A DNA stretch of 5,030 bases from Ignavibacteriota bacterium (GTDB lineage Bacteria > Bacteroidota > Ignavibacteria > UBA10030 > SZUA-254), in NCBI GenBank assembly GCA_016191715.1, contig JACPVN010000428.1:1-5030 (forward strand), given 5' to 3'. A model generated the notes under the pieces. That model was not told the DNA's origin, ran no database searches, and saw only the letters and a list, made by a program, of their open reading frames with translations. Each line of letters opens with the position of its first letter. Position 1 is the first letter of the stretch. This document shows positions 1-5,030 of this stretch, in pieces. A program made the translations under genes and the position numbers.

Positions 1-1
1 A

Positions 2-322
2 CCGAACGGAAAAACATTGTTGCGCGGTGATGAAATAAAAATTCCGCCGTTTCAGGGGGAGAACGAATTGCACGTGAACACAGAACGCATCAATCATTGG
101 GCGCACGATGGCTGGGTGGACTTGCGTGTTGCAAATATGAAACTCTGGAAAGAGCGATTCGAGCAACTCATTGAAGATAGTGAACGCATCCCCGCGAACG
201 AGACAAGTTCACGCTACATGTACACACCCGATTTCTGGAATAACTTCAAAGAGATTCATCCCGGAAAACTCGCTGGCTGGATTTTCAGCTACGAGGAAGA
301 AGGGATGAGGATGAAGGCATAA
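2..322 (+). CDS. C-terminal part of an unrecognised protein (5' end outside the window)
   Basis: The reading frame is open from the left edge and ends at TAA 320-322, giving 106 residues. The first in-window candidate start is a TTG at 17-19, but the frame continues upstream without a stop (P-N-G-K-T-L-L-R-G-D). I therefore read this as the tail of a longer gene and not as a short gene of its own. The visible part is hydrophilic, rich in Glu and Lys, and unusually rich in Trp (HWAHDGW, LWKERF, DFWNN, GWIFSYEEEG). It has no signal peptide, membrane segment or T9SS tail, which suggests a soluble cytoplasmic protein. The segment around LWKERFEQLIEDSERIP looks like an amphipathic helix. I do not recognise the family and assign no function. 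It converges on the large minus-strand gene, with a shared terminator region between them, so the two are not in one operon. Confidence 0.8.
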   Translation, partial: PNGKTLLRGDEIKIPPFQGENELHVNTERINHWAHDGWVDLRVANMKLWKERFEQLIEDSERIPANETSSRYMYTPDFWNNFKEIHPGKLAGWIFSYEEEGMRMKA

Positions 323-334
323 CCAATTTGGATG

Positions 335-358
335 AATGGAGTTATGGAGTAATGGAGT
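335..358. repeat. Three tandem copies of an 8-bp unit, (a/t)atggagt
   Basis: Positions 335-342, 343-350 and 351-358 read aatggagt, tatggagt and aatggagt, an almost perfect period-8 array starting 12 bp after the stop codon of the left-hand gene. It is followed by a loosely repetitive stretch in which tcattga occurs at 363-369 and 386-392, and tcattg again at 395-400. The array lies outside any supported gene. It looks like slippage-derived low-complexity intergenic DNA; no function can be read from it. Confidence 0.6.
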
Positions 359-411
359 GGATTCATTGAGGATTGAATCAGTGAGTCATTGATTTCATTG
401 CTGAAGATTCT

Positions 412-456
412 AAAAGTAAACGGCAGTTTCAAGTTTGAAACTGCCGTTTACTTTTT
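412..456. terminator. Perfect 21-bp inverted repeat, probable bidirectional intrinsic terminator
   Basis: Positions 412-432 and 435-455 are exact reverse complements, separated only by GT at 433-434. The stem contains the GC-rich core cggcag/ctgccg. The outer ends are AAAA on the left and TTTT(T) on the right, so each strand's transcript has a hairpin with its own U-tract (TTTTT at 452-456 on the plus strand, TTTT from 415 to 412 on the minus strand). It sits between two convergent genes, 90 bp after the left-hand stop and 83 bp after the large gene's stop. This is the expected place for a shared terminator. The assignment rests on structure only. Confidence 0.85.
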
Positions 457-504
457 CAGTTCCGCAGAGAGGAAACTTCTGCAGAAAACATGAGCAATCT
501 ATTG

Positions 505-526
505 CCGTCAGTTTTTTAACTGACGG
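505..526 (-). terminator. Stem-loop just downstream of the large gene
   Basis: Positions 505-513 (ccgtcagtt) and 518-526 (aactgacgg) are perfect 9-bp complements around a TTTT loop. On the minus strand the hairpin begins 12 nt after the stop codon of the large secreted-protein gene. No U-run follows it directly on that strand, so it is a weak intrinsic terminator by itself. It may protect the mRNA 3' end or act together with the stronger palindrome at 412-455. Confidence 0.5.
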
Positions 527-538
527 AAAATGGAATAT

Positions 539-3500
539 TTATCTCAACAAGAGCATCTTCTTTGTGTCTGTGAATGTCTCGATAACTCCTTCCTCATCAA
601 CTGATTCGACTGCAATGCGATAAAAATAGACTCCGCTTGGAAGATTGCTTGCTTCAAACGGAAACTCATATTCGCCTTCTTCCATCTCTTCACGATTCAA
701 CACCGTCGCGATTTCCTGTCCGAGTGTATTGAATACTTTCAAGGTCACCAATCCGAAATTTGCAATCCGAAATCCGAAATTCGTTGTCGGGTTGAATGGA
801 TTGGGATAGTTTTGTTCTAACGAAAATTCTTCCGGAAGTTCAACGGAAGGAACAGGTAAAAATTCCGCGTGCGGTTTTGCAGTCGGGCTTTCGCGTAAGA
901 ACGATACATCGTTTACCGTGCGGACTCCGGTCAACATCAACCGTGTGCAACTCCAACATGTCGTATCAACCGTCGAGTCGGCAAATGCGGAATTAATTCT
1001 TTGAAGCGCGGAGAGATAAATTGTCGAGTCCGTTCCTTTCGGGAAATTGCCGCAGTTGAGGAACTGGTCAACATAATTTGCTATGTCTTCGACGCGGTCG
1101 CCGTTGAACAGATCGTTCGGATCATCGTTACTGTTATCGTAAAGTAAATCCGCCAAGCCGTACGGGAACTTGAGGTAACTGCTCGCGAGGATATTCATTT
1201 TCAAAGCAAGTTGTTCGGCAAAGAGTTTGTTGTCGTGAACTTGCGGAGGAAGTTCCTTCTGTTGTTTCGAGAATGGCTTTCCGTTTTTCAGTGTATCCAA
1301 ACATCGCGGCGCACCGGTATGGAATGTTCGTTTCTTGTAGAGAGAGTTCTGCGCGTTTGCATATTTTTTCAAAGCGACTGAATGTGCGCCGTACGTTGCC
1401 CCGACTGTAAAGGGAAATGCGCGCAGTATTGTCAGGTCTTCCCCGACGTTGTGCAGATTCGGCATCGGTAAGAGCAACAGTTGTTTTGTATAGACTGAGT
1501 CGGGAACAGTTTTCTTTTTCTTGATAGTTCCCCACGCATACTTTGCTTTCATTTTCGAACCCTTCACTCCCATTCCTTCCACGATAAGCACTGTTCCGGA
1601 ATCAAGCGGAGGAGTGAATGTACTAACAACTTTCTTCGCGTTTGAAAATGTTGCAAGCGTTTCTGAGGTAACAGCTTTTTTAATGATACCTGACGCCTTC
1701 ATACTTAATTCAACCGTAAGTTTATCGCCTACGATAGTTGAATCAACAGAAAGCGGGAAAGCGAAATCAACTGCAATCGGTTTGCATTTCTCCGACTTGT
1801 ACTTTCCTTTCGAGTCTTTCGATAATGCCCATTGTTGCACTGTTGCAGTCCTGTATTTGTACGTGCTGACAGAATCTTTCACGGAGATTCTTTGGAAGCG
1901 GAAGTTGTTCACCTCGTTCCATTCGCCGACGTTTCTGTTTGCATCGAGATAGACATAGATGCGGTGCGGACCCAACGGGAAGTTCTCAGCAATCGTCAGC
2001 GTAGTTCCGACAGTATCCATTCCGCCGACGGGGAGACTGACATAGAAATCTCCGCCGAGTTGATTTCCAATCGTCAGAGGGTTTCCATCGTAGAAGCGGA
2101 CAAGTGCGGCGGAAATATTATTATCCGATGAATCATCATTTTTGAAGATTGCAAAAACGTTCAGCGAACTTGAACGGGAAATTGTGTAGGGCGAAACGCT
2201 GAAGTGAACGACGGAAATATCTCTACCTGAAGTTACAATATTCACATACGAATTATTTTCGCTTGAATCACCGAACGTATCGAACACTCGAACACCAACC
2301 TGTCCCTGATAATCTTCATTGAACACAACCGTGACAGTATCGGTGAACGCATCATCAAACCCTCCATCGCCGTCCAAATCCCATTTATACGCAATGACGG
2401 AATCTTCCGGGTCAGGGTCGAACGAGTCATTGGCATCGAGCAAAATGGGTTCTCCTGCTTTTCCTGCATAGGTGGGTGCGCGTCCTTCGGGCACGGAAAC
2501 TGCAATCGGTTTATTATTGTATGTTTGAATCTTCACCATCTTCGATTCAATATCAAACATCGGCGGGTCACTGTTATCCATGACACGAAGTGTTACGGTG
2601 TATGTTCCGGTATCGGCATACCCCGGATTTGTCGGTACGGGACCAAAAGCGTCAGGCTCATCCCAATCAACTCCATCTGAAGCATCGAAATCCCATAACC
2701 ACTCAACGATGTTTTTTTCCGGATTCAAATGGTACGAGCCTGAGCCATCAACACGAAATTGTTTATTCGGCGGCTTGCTTCCCAACGGTGCTATGACTGC
2801 AATCGGCGGAGGAATCACAACGCCTTGCGTCAGCACAAGGATTGCAAGCGATGAGTTGAGCGGGTCACCCATATAACTTGTCGGCGCATTACCGCTTCTG
2901 GGCCAAGAGCCGTTTGCGTTTTGTTTCCACGTTGCATGGTCAAGCAAGTGCGTAACATATTCCGCGTACCAATCGTGTGTTCCAATCATGTGTTCGCCGA
3001 GACGATTGTTGATGATTCTCATTCCTTTTGCTACACCGTACATTGCGTAGGTATTTCCTTCTAAATGTCGTTTCCAACCGCCGGCTCCATCATCACCTGT
3101 TAATGACCATGATGAATTGATATAACTGATAGCATTTGCAACGGGAGTTTGCGCTGTTGTGTAACCGAGAAAAGCGTAGTCTCCAATCCCTGCCGCAGTT
3201 TTGGTGATGTTCAGCCAATCTACATTTTGATAGCCGAAGCCGCCGCTTGCGTGTTGTGAATATTGCAGGACGTACAACATTTCATTTTTCACCCATTGCG
3301 GAACGGGAACACCCCACGATTTCTCAGCCGCTTCCATATCAAGAGCGGGCCACTGTGTTGTTGAGTTATCAGCGTCGCCATTGCTTGATGTGTTAACGTT
3401 GTAACGCCAACCACCTCTGGGCCAACCGGCATCGGTTTGGCTGTAGCACCATTGGTCAACTGCATCCACAACAAAGTCGTAAAAAGTTTTTCCTTTATAG

Positions 3501-4840
3501 GCGCCGACGGGAATTGTATCGTTCTTCGCGCTTGCGGCAGAAAGATGCGCGCCGATGATTCCCAAAATTCCCATTCCGTTCGCGTACGTGTTTGTGCTGA
3601 CGTACACACCCAATCCGTTTCCATTGATGTCAGGGATTCCGGCTGTTTGCGGTGTCATCGCCATTGTGGTTGCATTGCCGAATAAATAGTTCAGTCCTTT
3701 CCGAACGTATTCCGAATATATATCATCGTCAATATCATTCACAGGTAAGTGCCCATTTTCCTCGAACGCAAGAAGCGCCATGCCGGTTGATGCGTTGGCA
3801 TTGCTGTTATCCGCCCAGTAGCCGGTTGAGTATTGATTCAAATAAAGATACCGGAGACCTTTCTCAATCGCCATGTTCACGCGTATTTGTTGAGTAGAAG
3901 AAGCGAACACCTGAATAACCGATTGGTCACTGTCGGAACGACCGAGCGCATCGGTGACTATCAACTTCATTGTTTTTGGTCCGGCAGTTGCGTAAGTATG
4001 ATTCTTCGCAATGTTGTGTGCGTCCGTAACATTGCCGGAATCCATTGCACCATCACCATAAAAAAGATAATATTTGTATGGTGAAGTTCCGCCGTGAACA
4101 TTTCCCCACACATCATGTATAACATTCACCAACGCGTTTGCATACGAAGTGCTTTTCGAATTGCTCGGCATTGTGTTTACCCGGATTGGTCGTATTGGGG
4201 TGGCAGATAAAACCACAGCATCAATCTGATTGAAGCCGGAAACGGCAGGAGAATTTATCGCAAGACGGATTTCACTCACATCAAACGCAGTCGTTGTAAA
4301 ATTGGCAAGAAAGAACCGGGCGGAATCTCCTTTCGAACCGGCGGCACTTTTCCAAACAACTTCCCAAAGTCCTGTGTCCGGGTTCTTGACATAGATTGTG
4401 TCAACTGCGCCGGGGCGATATGTCTCATAAATTCCGACAGAGGTAACAGGTTCGGGATTATCGAACGAGAGTACTAAATATTCCCGTTGTCCGTCTCCCG
4501 TTAAACTTGCCCATGATTTCCCGTTGATGCCATACGATGGATACACATCCGGCGCGCCGAGCGCCTGAGTTGCGGCATACACGCTTGAACCGTATTGCGA
4601 ACTGTATGCAATCACGCTCGTTGCATAACGCAAACTTGTTATGCTTGCAGTGTTCCGGTAATATTCTTGCCACGATTCAACAGGTGTTTCTGTCGGTTGA
4701 ATTTGAATTGTCGCAGGAGGCGCATAGTCTTTCATCAGCACTTGTGCTTGTTCTATGAACTTATCTGTTTGTGCAGAAGAAAATGTTGTAGCAAAGCAAA
4801 AGGTTAAGCAAATAAAAAAGAAGGCAAATAACTTATTCAT
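539..4840 (-). CDS. Large secreted multidomain protein: discoidin-like, PKD, prenyltransferase-like toroid, PKD x2, CARDB, T9SS sorting domain
   Basis: This encodes 1433 residues, stop TAA at 539-541. The start at 4840 is chosen because the Shine-Dalgarno-like AAGGA lies 7 nt upstream and the signal peptide begins directly there; an in-frame ATG at 4885 lacks such a site. Domains seen, by residue: signal peptide 1-23 (MNKLFAFFFICLTFCFATTF, then SSA before Q); a discoidin/galactose-binding-like fold at about 75-212 (ATQALGAPDVYPSYG, then LVLSFDNPEPVTSVGIYE); a PKD-like domain 213-313 (FYGDG, HTYATAGPKTMKLIVTD); an alpha/alpha-toroid of the prenyltransferase/squalene-cyclase repeat type at about 315-673, with recurring Gly-aromatic units (GYWAD, GGWRYN, GGFGYQ, GGWKRH, GSWPRSG); PKD domains 676-773 (WLWDFDASDG, DTGTYTVTLRV) and 777-871 (YKWDLDGDGGFDD); a CARDB-like domain 873-987 (GEWNEVNNF); an unassigned module 988-1330 with five cysteines; and a T9SS type A sorting domain 1338-1433 (LEQNYPNPFNPTTN, SNLPSGVYFYR, KKMLLLR). 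By family knowledge such proteins pass the inner membrane by Sec and the outer membrane by T9SS, then are released or surface-anchored. The toroid lacks a convincing catalytic site, so a binding or structural role is inferred; substrate and partners are unknown. No frameshift is visible. Confidence 0.95.
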   Translation of the reverse strand: MNKLFAFFFICLTFCFATTFSSAQTDKFIEQAQVLMKDYAPPATIQIQPTETPVESWQEYYRNTASITSLRYATSVIAYSSQYGSSVYAATQALGAPDVYPSYGINGKSWASLTGDGQREYLVLSFDNPEPVTSVGIYETYRPGAVDTIYVKNPDTGLWEVVWKSAAGSKGDSARFFLANFTTTAFDVSEIRLAINSPAVSGFNQIDAVVLSATPIRPIRVNTMPSNSKSTSYANALVNVIHDVWGNVHGGTSPYKYYLFYGDGAMDSGNVTDAHNIAKNHTYATAGPKTMKLIVTDALGRSDSDQSVIQVFASSTQQIRVNMAIEKGLRYLYLNQYSTGYWADNSNANASTGMALLAFEENGHLPVNDIDDDIYSEYVRKGLNYLFGNATTMAMTPQTAGIPDINGNGLGVYVSTNTYANGMGILGIIGAHLSAASAKNDTIPVGAYKGKTFYDFVVDAVDQWCYSQTDAGWPRGGWRYNVNTSSNGDADNSTTQWPALDMEAAEKSWGVPVPQWVKNEMLYVLQYSQHASGGFGYQNVDWLNITKTAAGIGDYAFLGYTTAQTPVANAISYINSSWSLTGDDGAGGWKRHLEGNTYAMYGVAKGMRIINNRLGEHMIGTHDWYAEYVTHLLDHATWKQNANGSWPRSGNAPTSYMGDPLNSSLAILVLTQGVVIPPPIAVIAPLGSKPPNKQFRVDGSGSYHLNPEKNIVEWLWDFDASDGVDWDEPDAFGPVPTNPGYADTGTYTVTLRVMDNSDPPMFDIESKMVKIQTYNNKPIAVSVPEGRAPTYAGKAGEPILLDANDSFDPDPEDSVIAYKWDLDGDGGFDDAFTDTVTVVFNEDYQGQVGVRVFDTFGDSSENNSYVNIVTSGRDISVVHFSVSPYTISRSSSLNVFAIFKNDDSSDNNISAALVRFYDGNPLTIGNQLGGDFYVSLPVGGMDTVGTTLTIAENFPLGPHRIYVYLDANRNVGEWNEVNNFRFQRISVKDSVSTYKYRTATVQQWALSKDSKGKYKSEKCKPIAVDFAFPLSVDSTIVGDKLTVELSMKASGIIKKAVTSETLATFSNAKKVVSTFTPPLDSGTVLIVEGMGVKGSKMKAKYAWGTIKKKKTVPDSVYTKQLLLLPMPNLHNVGEDLTILRAFPFTVGATYGAHSVALKKYANAQNSLYKKRTFHTGAPRCLDTLKNGKPFSKQQKELPPQVHDNKLFAEQLALKMNILASSYLKFPYGLADLLYDNSNDDPNDLFNGDRVEDIANYVDQFLNCGNFPKGTDSTIYLSALQRINSAFADSTVDTTCWSCTRLMLTGVRTVNDVSFLRESPTAKPHAEFLPVPSVELPEEFSLEQNYPNPFNPTTNFGFRIANFGLVTLKVFNTLGQEIATVLNREEMEEGEYEFPFEASNLPSGVYFYRIAVESVDEEGVIETFTDTKKMLLLR
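750..780. repeat. Three copies of aatccgaaat inside the T9SS-domain coding sequence
   Basis: The 10-mer aatccgaaat occurs at 750-759, 764-773 and 771-780, the last two overlapping by three bases. On the coding (minus) strand it encodes the internally repetitive peptide NFGFRIANFG, residues 1354-1363 of the large protein, just after the NPFNPTT block. The reading frame is kept. The stretch looks like slippage-prone low-complexity sequence that is tolerated in a loop or strand of the sorting domain. Confidence 0.6.
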
Positions 4841-4847
4841 AAAAATT

Positions 4848-4855
4848 TCCTTTCT
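4848..4855 (-). promoter_or_regulatory. Ribosome binding site of the large secreted-protein gene
   Basis: On the minus strand this reads AGAAAGGA. Its AAGGA core ends 7 nt before the ATG at 4838-4840, which is a normal Shine-Dalgarno spacing. It decides the start: the in-frame ATG 45 nt further upstream (4883-4885) follows the sequence CACTCAAATACC, which has no purine-rich site, and would add a 15-residue charged extension before the signal peptide. I could not identify a convincing promoter in the 58-bp gap. Confidence 0.75.
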
Positions 4856-4898
4856 AACAATCTTGTTCGTTAATAGTTTGTTCATGGTATTTGAGTGA

Positions 4899-5030
4899 TT
4901 AGCGGATGAGAATCATTTTCCGGGTTTGGGTAAACGACTGTTCCGGTCGCTCGATTCCTGTTGCTTCAAGTCTGTAGAAGTAAATTCCGCTTGGAAGGTT
5001 ACTTGCATCGAACTCAATTGAATATTCTCC
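4899..5030 (-). CDS. C-terminal end of another T9SS-secreted protein (5' part outside the window)
   Basis: On the minus strand the frame is open from the right edge and stops at TAA 4899-4901, giving 43 residues. They match the end of a type IX secretion type A sorting domain: GEYSIEFDASNLPSGIYFYR, then a Glu-rich turn and the terminal FTQTRKMILIR. The large gene's tail has the same blocks in the same order (GEYEFPFEASNLPSGVYFYR, then FTDTKKMLLLR). The protein is therefore a secreted or surface cargo of T9SS; its functional domains lie outside the window. Its stop is 58 bp before the large gene's start on the same strand, so the two are plausibly co-transcribed. The two tails share the family pattern but differ at many positions, so they are not a very recent duplication. 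The stretch has no ATG start of its own, so it must be read as part of a longer frame. Confidence 0.9.
   Translation of the reverse strand, partial: GEYSIEFDASNLPSGIYFYRLEATGIERPEQSFTQTRKMILIR

Noticed and set aside
360..379. Weak stem gattca/tgaatc in the intergenic region
   Set aside because: Only six base pairs, AT-rich and without a U-tract; it is expected by chance in this repetitive stretch.
435..623. Plus-strand open frame of 62 codons starting in the palindrome
   Set aside because: It begins within the terminator stem and runs antisense into the end of the large gene; no start signal or family resemblance is visible.
947..958. CWSC at residues 1295-1298 as a thioredoxin-type active site
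   Set aside because: No surrounding thioredoxin fold features such as the cis-Pro loop or the usual flanking strands are visible; a disulfide or metal site is as likely.
1134..1535. Minus-strand open frame of 133 codons in another frame of the large gene
   Set aside because: It overlaps the unassigned module of the large protein, whose own frame runs through without a break. Its composition (Arg/Thr/Ser-rich) looks like an out-of-frame reading.
1521..1952. Plus-strand open frame of 143 codons opposite the large gene
   Set aside because: It lies wholly antisense to a continuous, domain-rich coding frame, has no recognisable domain or ribosome binding site, and is explained as a shadow of the real gene.
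3353..3385. DXDD-like motif (D-A-D-N) as evidence for a terpene cyclase
   Set aside because: The final acid is Asn, the protein has a signal peptide and T9SS tail, and the surrounding repeat pattern fits non-enzymatic or uncharacterised toroid proteins equally well.
1..5030. tRNA, rRNA, CRISPR array, insertion sequence or phage/defence genes
   Set aside because: No regularly spaced repeats, transposase motifs, cloverleaf-like sequence or rRNA-like blocks were seen on either strand; almost all the window is taken by coding sequence of secreted proteins.

Overview
The window most likely comes from an FCB-group bacterium, in the Ignavibacteria/Chlorobiota/Bacteroidota neighbourhood or a related uncultured lineage. 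The main reason is two consecutive minus-strand genes ending in the type IX secretion (T9SS/Por) type A sorting domain. One shows the 'NYPNPFNPTT' block, and both show a 'SNLPSG(V/I)YFYR' block and a short basic tail (KKMLLLR, RKMILIR). The moderate GC content and short low-complexity repeats fit the same group. This placement rests on motif recognition; no database search was made.

Layout. Positions 2-322 (+) hold the last 106 codons of a gene that enters from the left; I do not recognise its family. Positions 323-538 are a 216-bp convergent intergenic region. It holds an 8-bp tandem repeat, a perfect 44-bp palindrome (21-bp arms) that looks like a bidirectional terminator, and a second 9-bp stem-loop. 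Positions 539-4840 (-) are one very large gene encoding a secreted multidomain protein of 1433 residues, about 86% of the window. Positions 4841-4898 are a short gap with a clear ribosome binding site. Positions 4899-5030 (-) are the last 43 codons of another T9SS cargo gene, only 58 bp upstream of the large gene's start.

The two minus-strand genes are co-directional and closely spaced, so they are plausibly co-transcribed and both exported across the outer membrane by T9SS. The large protein reads as a signal peptide, a discoidin-like carbohydrate/ligand-binding domain, a PKD-like domain, an alpha/alpha-toroid of the prenyltransferase/squalene-cyclase repeat type, two PKD domains, a CARDB-like domain, an unassigned 340-residue cysteine-containing module, and the T9SS sorting domain. 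It is best described as a surface or secreted binding/adhesion-type protein of unknown substrate. No RNA gene, CRISPR array, insertion sequence, phage gene or defence system is visible. Apart from the large protein's architecture the region is fairly ordinary.
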